Source of the DNA: Anaerolineaceae bacterium 46_22
Lineage (GTDB): Bacteria > Chloroflexota > Anaerolineae > Anaerolineales > Anaerolineaceae
Assembly (NCBI GenBank): GCA_001508595.1
Contig: LGHA01000151.1
Location: 1 to 5,576, forward strand
DNA length: 5,576 bases
Direction: 5' to 3'
Shown: positions 1-5,447 of the stretch, piece after piece
Layout of the letters: each line of letters starts with the position of its first letter
How positions within the stretch are numbered: position 1 is the stretch's first letter
Program-made: the position numbers and the translations under genes
Notes under the pieces: generated by a model
Seen by the model: only the letters and a program-made list of their open reading frames with translations
Databases searched by the model: none
Told to the model about the DNA's origin: nothing

Positions 1-70
1 TTCAGGGTCGAAGCAGATTGATTTTGGTTTTTAGTAGGCCCAAAATGCATCACAAATAGAAGAACTTTAA

Positions 71-110
71 TTCCCCTTCCCTTCAGGGAGGGGGTCAGGG
101 GGTAGGTGTC
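71..110. repeat. C/G-rich hairpin module, left copy of an inverted pair
   Basis: CCCCTTCCC (73-81) pairs with GGGAGGGGG (86-94) around a four-base loop, with one G-T wobble. It is followed by a G-rich tail, GTCAGGGGGTAGGTG. Read on the minus strand, this is a diverged version of the module at 183-225: both have the form (A)CCCY..ACCC..CCCTCCCT-loop-AGGGAGGGG. Similar C-rich hairpins are scattered between genes in many environmental bacteria, probably as REP-like or MITE-like elements. That family assignment is from general knowledge and was not searched. Positions 1-326 contain no convincing protein gene. Confidence 0.5.
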
Positions 111-182
111 CAATAGATCTTTTCGTAGTTTGAATAAGTCCGATATATTCTGGATTTCTTTGACCTGGATAAATTTTTGGGA

Positions 183-225
183 ACCCTCACCCTGCCCTCT
201 CCCTCTGGCGAGGGAGAGGGTTTTT
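183..225. repeat. C/G-rich hairpin module, right copy, terminator-like
   Basis: CCCTCTCCCTC (195-205) and GAGGGAGAGGG (210-220) form a perfect 11-bp stem with loop TGGC, directly followed by TTTTT (221-225). It is preceded by ACCCTCACCCTG, the diagnostic stretch shared in inverted form with the module at 71-110. On the plus strand it could stop transcripts arriving from the left edge. On the minus strand it lacks a T tract. It may be a dispersed repeat that doubles as a terminator. Confidence 0.55.
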
Positions 226-267
226 ATTCAAAAATAACAAGCCATATTCTTACAGGGTGCGACCTTA

Positions 268-293
268 AATAAAAAACGCCCGTCCGGGGCATT
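268..293 (-). terminator. Rho-independent terminator downstream of 6S RNA
   Basis: On the minus strand GCCC (290-287) pairs with GGGC (281-278) around a five-base loop. The stem extends by one G-U and two A-U pairs and runs directly into TTTTTTATTT. The plus strand has no T tract after the hairpin, so it acts on minus-strand transcripts. It lies about 35 nt beyond the paired 3' end of the 6S RNA and would end a 6S precursor that is then trimmed. Confidence 0.6.
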
Positions 294-326
294 CAAATCA
301 TGTAAAATATTTCTTCACAAAAACAA

Positions 327-490
327 CCCCGCCGTGCCGTGTGCCGCTGAGTTTTGAACCTGCGTAAGCAGGTTTGTCGTACCCATCAGCTCTGCCTTGA
401 CAAAAGTCTATCGCATTACGTGATGGAGTTCTGACGTTAGTAAAGGGTGTTGGCCCAAAACTGGTATGCTGCATCACGAACACAGCAGGG
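327..490 (-). ncRNA. ssrS: 6S RNA (ssrS), RNA polymerase regulator
   Basis: 6S RNA mimics an open promoter and sequesters the housekeeping sigma-RNA polymerase holoenzyme, mostly in slow or stationary growth. On the minus strand the 5' end CCCTGCTGTG (490-481) pairs with CACGGCGGGG (336-327) in a 10-bp closing helix with two G-U pairs. It continues with TTCGTG against CACACGG, the same layout as E. coli 6S (GATGTTCGC against GGCGGCATC). Inside, AGTTTTG (462-456) pairs with CAAAACT (356-350). A perfect hairpin AACCTGC-TTAC-GCAGGTT (374-357) sits on the 3' side of the central bubble, where E. coli 6S also has one. The apical stem pairs CCATCA (426-421) with TGATGG (388-383) and is capped by GACTTTTGTC (409-400). 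A promoter ends about 7 nt upstream and a terminator follows. The open frame across this region (298-483, minus) has no Shine-Dalgarno sequence and is treated as spurious. The identification rests on structure and end motifs and was not checked with a covariance model. Confidence 0.82.
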
Positions 491-497
491 TAAATTA

Positions 498-526
498 CTT
501 ATACCATAAATCCAAACCATTGAAAA
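498..526 (-). promoter_or_regulatory. Promoter of 6S RNA
   Basis: On the minus strand, TTTTCA (526-521, four of six matches to TTGACA) lies 17 bp from TATAAG (503-498). Transcription would begin near 491-490, exactly where the 6S closing helix begins. That coincidence is the main support for the site. Confidence 0.55.
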
Positions 527-640
527 GAAGCGAAATGTTAAGAATCTCAGCACATGAATACTCTATGATCATTTTTTTTCATTTGTAAAAAATTATGGTA
601 ATCTAAATGAGAAACAGCATTAATCAGAGAGAGATATGCC

Positions 641-1216
641 ATGAGGACATTTATTGCAATCGATTTTTCTCCCCAAATCAGGGAGAAAATCGGCGAGATC
701 ATAGAATATTTTAAAACACAAACCCCGGATTACGCGCTCAAGTGGGTGGAACCGCAGAACCTGCATATGACCATCAAATTCCTCGGGGAAGTATCTGAAG
801 CGCACCTCCAAACCATCAAGGACCTACTTTCAGATACCATCAAAGGCAGAAGCGCATTTGAAATTGAGGTAACGGGTCTGGGCATGTACCCCAGTGCACA
901 AAAACCCCGGGTGATCTGGCTGGGGGTTGAAGGCAGTGACCCGCTGAAGGACATCCACAAAAGCCTTGACCAGGCTTTGCAAAAAGCATCCATTCCACCG
1001 GATAAACGCGGTTTGAGCCCGCATCTAACCATCGCACGGGTTCGCAGGAATGTGGAAACGCTGATTGTGCAGGATATTGGCAAAACGCTCTCCCAATTCA
1101 AGATCGACTCATTAGGAAAATGCACCATTGATAAAATTGTCCTTTATAAAAGCACCTTGACGCCGGGGGGTCCAATTTACGAACCCTTATTGTCCATCCC
1201 GTTGGATAAAGTATAA
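641..1216 (+). CDS. thpR: RNA 2',3'-cyclic phosphodiesterase ThpR (LigT / 2H family)
   Basis: This is a cytosolic 2H-superfamily phosphoesterase. The family opens 2',3'-cyclic phosphates on RNA ends to 2'-phosphates, and in vitro shows reversible 2'-5' RNA ligase activity. Both catalytic H-x-T motifs are present: H42-M-T44, within the stretch NLHMTIKFLGE, and H128-L-T130, within SPHLTIARV. The N-terminal strand MRTFIAIDF and the spacing of the motifs are typical of LigT/ThpR, and 191 residues is a usual full length. The ATG at 641 starts the conserved first strand and has a weak purine-rich site (AGAGAGAG, about 626-632) upstream. rsfS follows after about 40 nt on the same strand, so the two may be cotranscribed, though a candidate promoter overlaps the thpR stop codon. 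The AT-rich 500-620 region upstream must hold its promoter; TAATCT near 599 is possible but not convincing. Confidence 0.93.
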   Translation: MRTFIAIDFSPQIREKIGEIIEYFKTQTPDYALKWVEPQNLHMTIKFLGEVSEAHLQTIKDLLSDTIKGRSAFEIEVTGLGMYPSAQKPRVIWLGVEGSDPLKDIHKSLDQALQKASIPPDKRGLSPHLTIARVRRNVETLIVQDIGKTLSQFKIDSLGKCTIDKIVLYKSTLTPGGPIYEPLLSIPLDKV

Positions 1217-1217
1217 T
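1190..1217 (+). promoter_or_regulatory. Candidate promoter for rsfS at the end of thpR
   Basis: TTGTCC (1190-1195, four of six matches to the -35 consensus) is 16 bp from a perfect TATAAT (1212-1217) that overlaps the thpR stop codon. Transcription would start near 1224, leaving a leader of about 34 nt before rsfS. This would let rsfS be expressed separately from thpR. Confidence 0.4.
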
Positions 1218-1247
1218 TTGGTAGATCAGTGATTTCTATAGTACAGA

Positions 1248-1260
1248 GAGGTGACATCTG
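1248..1260 (+). promoter_or_regulatory. Ribosome binding site that fixes a CTG start for rsfS
   Basis: GAGGTGA (1248-1254) is complementary to the 3' end of 16S rRNA. Its GAGG core sits 6 nt before CTG (1258-1260), the usual distance. The reading frame has a TGA at 1252-1254, inside the Shine-Dalgarno sequence itself, so translation cannot begin further upstream. No ATG, GTG or TTG occurs in frame until ATG 1396. Confidence 0.75.
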
Positions 1261-1602
1261 GAAGCAATAAATTTAGCAAGAAACATCGCGAATTACCTGG
1301 AACAAAAGAAGGGGGAAGACATCGTTGTCCTGGATATCAAAGGCATTGCATCGTTTACGGACTATTTTGTTATCGCCAGCGGCACAAGCAAACGCATGCT
1401 TCAAAGCCTGGCAAGCAGCCTGGGTCGAGAAGTAAAGACAAATTATCACCTGACCAACCAGCCGCAAGGCGGCCCTGATTCTGGCTGGATTGTCCTCGAT
1501 TACGGTGATGTGGTTGTGCATTTATTCTCCCCCAAAGAGAGGGATTATTACCTGCTGGAAGATCTGTGGTCCGAGGGCAATGTTGTGCTGCGATTGATGT
1601 AA
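1258..1602 (+). CDS. rsfS: Ribosomal silencing factor RsfS, initiated at CTG
   Basis: RsfS (DUF143/Iojap family) binds ribosomal protein uL14 on the 50S subunit and blocks joining with 30S, lowering translation under starvation. Read from CTG 1258 the product is 114 residues, the normal family size. It opens with (M)EAINLARNIANYLEQKKGED, followed by the family signature IVVLDIKGIASFTDYFVIASG (about residues 22-42). It continues through GWIVLDYGDVVVHLF (about 79-93) and ends with the conserved tail RDYYLLEDLW. Starting at the first ATG (1396) would delete the first 46 residues, including most of the signature, so that start is rejected. The overlapping GTG frame at 1251 encodes an unrelated low-quality peptide and is a shadow. 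thpR lies about 40 nt upstream, and a strong terminator follows at 1665-1693. Confidence 0.92.
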   Translation: MEAINLARNIANYLEQKKGEDIVVLDIKGIASFTDYFVIASGTSKRMLQSLASSLGREVKTNYHLTNQPQGGPDSGWIVLDYGDVVVHLFSPKERDYYLLEDLWSEGNVVLRLM

Positions 1603-1664
1603 ATAGATCAATTACTCTGGAATAATTTTTCCCAGACCTCAGAAAAAACAATACCCAATATAAA

Positions 1665-1693
1665 AAGCGCTGCCTCAAATTGAAGCAGCGCTT
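1665..1693. terminator. Bidirectional terminator between rsfS and bcp
   Basis: AAGCGCTGC (1665-1673) and GCAGCGCTT (1685-1693) form a perfect 9-bp stem with an 11-nt loop. On the plus strand it is followed by ATTTATTTTTTT. On the minus strand it is followed by TTTATATTG, with further T residues at the stem base. The genes on either side converge, so one hairpin ends both the rsfS and the bcp transcripts. Confidence 0.88.
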
Positions 1694-1716
1694 ATTTATT
1701 TTTTTACCAAAGCTAT

Positions 1717-2178
1717 TTACGCTGCAATAGCTTCCAATACTTCCTGGCTGTGATCGGATGGTTTAACATTTTCAAAGACACGTTTGATCTCGCCTTCAGG
1801 GCCAATCACAAAGGTCGTCCGAAAAACGCCTTCATATTCTCTGCCAAATGACTTTTTCAGCCCCCAAACACCAAAAGCTTCACATACCGCATGATCAGGA
1901 TCGGCAAGTAATGTGAAGGGCAGTGCATATTTTTCTTTGAATTTCTTATGGGACTCAACCTTGTCCGGGCTGATGCCGATGATCGTCACACCTGCCTTCT
2001 TAAAATCCGCATAGGAATCCCTGAAAGAGCAAGCCTCTTTCGTGCAGCCAGGGGTGTCATCCTTGGGATAAAAATAGACAACGATTGTCTCACCCGCGTA
2101 ATCCGATAATTTATGGAGCTTTCCTTCGCTGTCTAACAGTTCAAAACCCGGTGCTTTCACACCTTCAGATAAAACCAT
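1717..2178 (-). CDS. bcp: Thioredoxin-dependent peroxiredoxin Bcp/PrxQ
   Basis: This cytosolic thiol peroxidase reduces hydrogen peroxide and organic hydroperoxides and is recycled by thioredoxin. The 153-residue protein is full length for the Bcp/PrxQ class. The peroxidatic cysteine is C45 in the motif T42-P-G-C45, and the resolving cysteine is C50 (CTKEAC), the same positions and five-residue spacing as in E. coli Bcp. The supporting Arg is R120 in the FRTTFVIG strand. The thioredoxin-like core is visible as TIVVYFYPKDDTPG and VTIIGISPD. A third cysteine, C99, lies outside the active site. The start is well fixed: AGGAGG (2190-2185) lies 6 nt before ATG 2178. A promoter with a palindrome in its spacer lies just upstream, so the gene is probably transcribed on its own although the UbiA-like gene precedes it on the same strand. 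Confidence 0.96.
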   Translation of the reverse strand: MVLSEGVKAPGFELLDSEGKLHKLSDYAGETIVVYFYPKDDTPGCTKEACSFRDSYADFKKAGVTIIGISPDKVESHKKFKEKYALPFTLLADPDHAVCEAFGVWGLKKSFGREYEGVFRTTFVIGPEGEIKRVFENVKPSDHSQEVLEAIAA

Positions 2179-2217
2179 TTCATTCCTCCTTTAGTTGTTA
2201 TTATTATTTATATGTTT

Positions 2218-2246
2218 AGTATAGGCTTAAGCCTGGACCAGTGCAA
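2218..2246 (-). promoter_or_regulatory. bcp promoter with a palindromic candidate operator
   Basis: On the minus strand, TTGCAC (2246-2241) and TATACT (2223-2218, five of six matches) are separated by exactly 17 bp. The spacer contains the perfect 12-bp palindrome AGGCTTAAGCCT (2234-2223), ending at the edge of the -10 box. A dimeric regulator bound there would block RNA polymerase. A role in peroxide control of bcp is inference only; the palindrome does not match a PerR or OxyR site that I recognise. Confidence 0.5.
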
Positions 2247-2254
2247 TTTTTTGT

Positions 2255-3136
2255 CTAACGAATCCAAAAAGCAAAACCCAGCAAATAAATCGGGATAAAT
2301 AAAACGCAGGCAGCTGCAAACTGCATTAAGCCCCAAAGCGGTTTTTTGCCCCGACGCACCCCTTCCATCAACCAGATTTCAAACAAGCCAATTGGCAAGG
2401 TCAAGAAAACCGGCCACAAAATGAACCACGGGAAGCTAAGCAGGGCAATCAAGGCAAAAATCAGGTAAGCCAGCAAGATCAGGGCATTGTGAAAAATCAT
2501 GGCTTTTTCCCAGCCCACATAGGTTACAAAGGTCAGCTTCTCAGTGCGCAGGTCCTCATGGAAAGTCTTTAGATCAGTCAGCAGGCGGTAAGCAAGGTAA
2601 ACGGGGATCAAACCAGGTACAACCAGGGTCAATAATCGATGAGGTTCAGAGGATTGAGTGAAATAAGCAATGGCAGGTGGAAAAACCACAAACAGCAGCG
2701 CTTCAATCAGTATTTTATATGGGCGAAGAGCTTGCCTGACATCAGATAGGTAGTAGACGCCGCCTAAAACAACAAAACCAAGGATCAATAAGGTCAATCC
2801 ATCCCACAAGAAACGCCGCATCATCCAGTCAACAAAGATTGTCATCGATGCCGTTAATAAGGTCGCGATCACCAGGGCAATCACCCACCGCAGCCGTTTG
2901 ATTTCATATAATTTGGCATCTTTTGGCCAGTTTTTAATATCCCGCAGCTGCACGAGAATTTTCAACAATTCTATGCTCAAGATCACAAATAATAGGAACA
3001 AGCCGCCCTGGATCAAAGCTCCCCAATCTTTCATGTGACGGACATATTGAACCAGCCCTGCTCCCAAAGCATAAGTCGCTAGCATGCTCGCCAATTGAAA
3101 GGGTTTAATGGCCTTCAACAGGTTTTTAATAATCAT
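2255..3136 (-). CDS. UbiA-superfamily integral membrane prenyltransferase-like protein
   Basis: This 293-residue protein has about eight or nine hydrophobic segments, the size and shape of UbiA-type prenyltransferases, which join isoprenoid chains to aromatic or lipid acceptors in the membrane. The N-terminus has the family-like KAIKPFQLASMLATYALGAG. The first Asp-rich motif, normally NDxxDxxxD, reads R65-D66-x-x-N69-x-x-x-D73, so D66 and D73 remain but the Asn and the middle Asp are replaced. The second reads D188-LKTFHE-D195-LRTEKLT, keeping the outer Asps and the R-T-x-K-x-T pattern but with T191 in place of a usual acidic residue. The loss of acidic residues may mean altered substrate or metal use, or loss of catalysis. 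ATG 3136 has GGAG about 7 nt upstream. No quinone or lipid biosynthesis gene lies nearby, so the substrate cannot be predicted. An inactive paralogue is the main alternative. Confidence 0.72.
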   Translation of the reverse strand: MIIKNLLKAIKPFQLASMLATYALGAGLVQYVRHMKDWGALIQGGLFLLFVILSIELLKILVQLRDIKNWPKDAKLYEIKRLRWVIALVIATLLTASMTIFVDWMMRRFLWDGLTLLILGFVVLGGVYYLSDVRQALRPYKILIEALLFVVFPPAIAYFTQSSEPHRLLTLVVPGLIPVYLAYRLLTDLKTFHEDLRTEKLTFVTYVGWEKAMIFHNALILLAYLIFALIALLSFPWFILWPVFLTLPIGLFEIWLMEGVRRGKKPLWGLMQFAAACVLFIPIYLLGFAFWIR

Positions 3137-3202
3137 TGCTGTCTCCGATCGGGATGCTTAATTTTATTTAAACTCCTTATTCAATAAATAATTTTAGCTA
3201 AA

Positions 3203-3211
3203 TGGTATAAT
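3203..3211 (+). promoter_or_regulatory. Extended -10 promoter of the surface-protein gene
   Basis: TGGTATAAT (3203-3211) combines a perfect TATAAT with an extended-10 TG. No good -35 lies 17 bp upstream, as is common for extended -10 promoters. Transcription would begin near 3218, giving a leader of about 24 nt. No Shine-Dalgarno sequence is visible before ATG 3242. The region is AT-rich and shared with the divergent UbiA-like gene. The inverted repeats ATGCTTAAT (3154-3162) and ATTAAGCAT (3229-3237) flank it. Confidence 0.6.
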
Positions 3212-3241
3212 GGTGGCAAGTCTCAATTATTAAGCATTACT

Positions 3242-3676
3242 ATGCGAAAAAATTTTAAGCGCACAGCTTTTATTATTCTCCTGATTCCCATTCTATTCTT
3301 CTTCTATGTCTTTTCAACAGCGGACATTGAAGGGGAAAATGAATTAATCCCGTCATTACTTAATTCTTTCACAAGAAGCAAAGTCAACTCACAGGCACCG
3401 CAAAGGGTGTATGTTGCCGCATCCCTCGCCGAATGCGGGGGTTTCACCCCCTGCTACACCAACACCAACGGGCTTGACGGACCGAACGGCACCGGCACCG
3501 GTCTGCGCGATGCCGTCAACGCCCTCAACCCGGGCGATGAGATTGTGGTCCTGGGAAACTACCTGGTCAAAGACCACACCGTGTTGATTGACAAAAACCT
3601 GACTCAACTTCACAGCTGGCGGGATCCTGAAGGACCTGACCATTGCCGGCGTAGATTGCAGCGGCGTCTCCCGTGA
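3242..3676 (+). CDS. Secreted beta-helix surface protein, N-terminal fragment (frameshifted gene)
   Basis: This is the 5' part of a gene that continues to 5342 in another frame. Basic residues (MRKNFKR) are followed by a hydrophobic stretch, residues about 8-26 (TAFIILLIPILFFFYVFST), which acts as a signal peptide or N-terminal anchor. From about residue 55 the protein reads RVYVAASLAECGGFTPCY, then GLRDAVNALNPGDEIVVLGNY. The latter is the usual opening of secreted right-handed parallel beta-helix proteins, where a predicted 'event list' or pectate-lyase-like fold begins. Homology-like sequence ends at about residue 121 (DKNLT). The remaining residues (about QLHSWRDPEGPDH to the stop at 3676) are rich in Arg/His/Pro and look like out-of-frame translation. 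Moving to the third frame at this point restores a smooth beta-helix sequence. The gene is either a recent pseudogene or carries a sequencing or assembly indel. No function beyond a surface or secreted role can be assigned. Confidence 0.75.
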   Translation: MRKNFKRTAFIILLIPILFFFYVFSTADIEGENELIPSLLNSFTRSKVNSQAPQRVYVAASLAECGGFTPCYTNTNGLDGPNGTGTGLRDAVNALNPGDEIVVLGNYLVKDHTVLIDKNLTQLHSWRDPEGPDHCRRRLQRRLP

Positions 3677-5342
3677 CCTGGTTTCAATCAACAGCCAGGT
3701 TGACCTGCGCATCGAGCATAATACACTCACAAAAGGCGGTCGCGCTGTCGATATCAAGAGCGGGGATAGCACCGTGACCCTTGCCTTCAACCACATCACT
3801 GGCAATCAGGATTATGCCCTTTACCAGGGCATGGGACTCGGTTCAGGGATCGTCAAAATTTTCGCCAACAACATCCATTCAAACCGCACCGATGCCCAGG
3901 TCAATTGCAACAACCTGGGAAGCGCCGATCACAACTTCTGGGGCGAGGGCGTCCTGGCATCAAGCGGGGCGGAATTCTGCACCGTCAGCGACGCGAAAAC
4001 CCTCGGTGCGCCCATCCTGACCGAAACAAATGCGCCCGGTGTACAGGCTCTTATGCAAAATGTGACCGACACCTTCGCCGCTGCCTTTGAAAATAATATC
4101 GCTGTCAAACGCAATTCCGGGGGCAATTACGATCTCGTCATCGTCAATCACGGCCAGGGAACAACGGAGAACATCCCCTTCCTCGGTGTGGGCACAACAC
4201 CAATAATCGCCTGCTCAAACATTTATGATATCTTCCTGGCTGAAGGCGCTGTGGCATCCGACCTTGTGCTGTCAATAAAATACGACCTGAATGCTGACTG
4301 CATCAGCGCGATGGAATCCGTGGATTTTTGCGGGAGCAGCGACAGCAGCAAAATCCCCTTGTGGTGGTACGACCCGCTCAATAACCTGACGGACGGCTGG
4401 GACCGCACCGGGCAAATCCCGGCAGGCGAAAACCCCCTTAACGAAAACGGTCAATTGACAAGCTGCAATACGGCTGAAGACAGCCTGCAGGTGGTGATCG
4501 ACACTTCCGGTCGCCCAGGGATCAGCAAAGACTTGAATTTCACCCCCTTCCTGGCTGGCTTGCCGATTGGCAGCAGCGACATCAAGACGTTCGGGGCTGT
4601 TCTCGACATCGATGAGGTTGATCTTTCATGGGAAACGGGCATTGAGAGCAGTATTTCAGGATACCATGTTCTCAGAGCCAGTTCAGAAACAGGTCCTTAC
4701 AGCCGCATCTCGGCTTTCATCAGCGCAATCGGCTCAAACGCACTCTACCAGTACACCGACGTATTAAACACCACTGACTTCAACAAGAATTTCTATTACA
4801 AAATTGAGATCATCAATATCTATGGGGATACCATCCGAACCCATGGACCTCAAAGCATCCTGACATCAACACCCACACCAACCTTTACGCCAACAAAGAC
4901 CTCAACGCCGACACGCACCCTGTATCCCACCCGAACCCCCTACCCAACCAGCACACCGGGTCCAACCAGGACGGCGACGCTCTACTACTACCGCTCCCCA
5001 ACTTCCTATTACCGACCCAGAACCTCAACACCCTTCAACACGCCCACTCAGGTTCGCACCGATAGGCCATTGGAAACAGAGGTTTCACCGACAATTACAG
5101 AAATACCGCCCTCAGACCATAGCCTTTCACCGGTATTTATCACAGGTACACTGACCAAAAGCAGATCACCTTTGCCGACAAACACCATCTGGATCACACC
5201 TACACCAACACAGGTCCCTCCACAGGAACCTGGCCTCAATGACCAGGCACAAAATCCCTTGGTCTATTTGCTGATTGGTAGTTTTTCAGGATTGGCTTTT
5301 CTGAGTTTAGGTAGTTTCCTCTTGTTCAAAACCTATTTTTAA
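3603..5342 (+). CDS. Beta-helix/Fn3-like surface protein with Thr/Pro stalk and membrane anchor, C-terminal fragment (frameshifted gene)
   Basis: This frame is open from just after TGA 3600-3602 and carries the rest of the protein begun at 3242. The restored product is about 699 residues. In order: beta-helix rungs (GGILKDLTIAGVDCSG, then VSINSQVDLRIEHNTLTKGG, FNHITGNQDYALYQG), ending at a GSADHNFWG turn typical of such folds. Next comes a region with paired cysteines and no recognisable family (about 3950-4600), then an Fn3-like domain (about 4611-4850, VDLSWETGIESSISGYHVLR). A Thr/Pro-rich stalk (about 4866-5240) leads to a C-terminal hydrophobic helix (PLVYLLIGSFSGLAFLSLGSFLL) and a short tail with one Lys. 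This fits a protein displayed outside the cell and tethered by its C-terminus. The first GTG in this frame (3774) lies mid-rung, in the stretch STVTLAF, and has no Shine-Dalgarno sequence, so it is not a real start. No catalytic motif was recognised; adhesion or a structural role is a guess. Confidence 0.8.
   Translation, partial: LNFTAGGILKDLTIAGVDCSGVSRDLVSINSQVDLRIEHNTLTKGGRAVDIKSGDSTVTLAFNHITGNQDYALYQGMGLGSGIVKIFANNIHSNRTDAQVNCNNLGSADHNFWGEGVLASSGAEFCTVSDAKTLGAPILTETNAPGVQALMQNVTDTFAAAFENNIAVKRNSGGNYDLVIVNHGQGTTENIPFLGVGTTPIIACSNIYDIFLAEGAVASDLVLSIKYDLNADCISAMESVDFCGSSDSSKIPLWWYDPLNNLTDGWDRTGQIPAGENPLNENGQLTSCNTAEDSLQVVIDTSGRPGISKDLNFTPFLAGLPIGSSDIKTFGAVLDIDEVDLSWETGIESSISGYHVLRASSETGPYSRISAFISAIGSNALYQYTDVLNTTDFNKNFYYKIEIINIYGDTIRTHGPQSILTSTPTPTFTPTKTSTPTRTLYPTRTPYPTSTPGPTRTATLYYYRSPTSYYRPRTSTPFNTPTQVRTDRPLETEVSPTITEIPPSDHSLSPVFITGTLTKSRSPLPTNTIWITPTPTQVPPQEPGLNDQAQNPLVYLLIGSFSGLAFLSLGSFLLFKTYF
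4866..5240 (+). repeat. Thr/Pro-rich low-complexity stalk
   Basis: Degenerate ACN-CCN codon repeats encode runs such as STPTPTFTPTKTSTPTRT and PTRTPYPTSTPGPT. They give way to a Tyr/Arg-rich patch (LYYYRSPTSYYRPRTSTP, about 4981-5030), then a looser Thr/Ser/Pro stretch ending in WITPTPTQVPPQEP. Such linkers hold a domain away from the membrane and are often glycosylated. The nucleotide repeat is imperfect, so codon-level slippage is possible but not evident. Confidence 0.75.
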
Positions 5343-5412
5343 TAAATCATTCACACAGAATACACGAACAATCATTTATCTATAGACTCCACTGCAAAAA
5401 GGTAGAAAGGGA

Positions 5413-5441
5413 TTCCCAAAAGTACAAAACTTTAATATAAT
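5413..5441 (+). promoter_or_regulatory. Transposase promoter, near-leaderless
   Basis: TTCCCA (5413-5418, four of six) and TATAAT (5436-5441, perfect) are separated by 17 bp. The expected start is about 5448, the A of the transposase ATG, so the message would have little or no leader. No Shine-Dalgarno sequence precedes the ATG, which fits leaderless translation. Confidence 0.55.
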
Positions 5442-5447
5442 GAGTCT

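Noticed and set aside
1..21. Short open stretch ending in TGA at 19-21, possible tail of an upstream gene
   Set aside because: Six codons are too few to support a gene, and nothing else fixes the frame.
86..106. Possible G-quadruplex in the left repeat (G3-A-G5-TCA-G5-TA-G2)
   Set aside because: The fourth run has only two G residues, and the same bases are better explained by the hairpin.
298..483. 61-residue minus-strand ORF starting at GTG 483
   Set aside because: It has no Shine-Dalgarno sequence and an improbable composition, and it lies wholly within the minus-strand transcript that folds as 6S RNA. The paired segments explain the sequence better than coding does.
730..1128. 132-residue minus-strand ORF opposite thpR
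   Set aside because: A shadow of thpR, which has both catalytic H-x-T motifs in the other strand. No start signal.
1251..1478. GTG-started frame overlapping the start of rsfS
   Set aside because: Out of frame with the clear RsfS sequence. The product is a low-complexity basic peptide, and the GTG is part of the Shine-Dalgarno sequence.
3590..3610. Programmed frameshift at the surface-protein junction
   Set aside because: The CAAAAACC run would favour a -1 shift, whereas a +1 change is needed. No in-frame stop or stimulating structure is evident at the site.
3389..3805. 138-residue minus-strand ORF opposite the surface-protein gene
   Set aside because: It spans the frameshift but shows no family features. 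The plus strand carries the recognisable beta-helix sequence.
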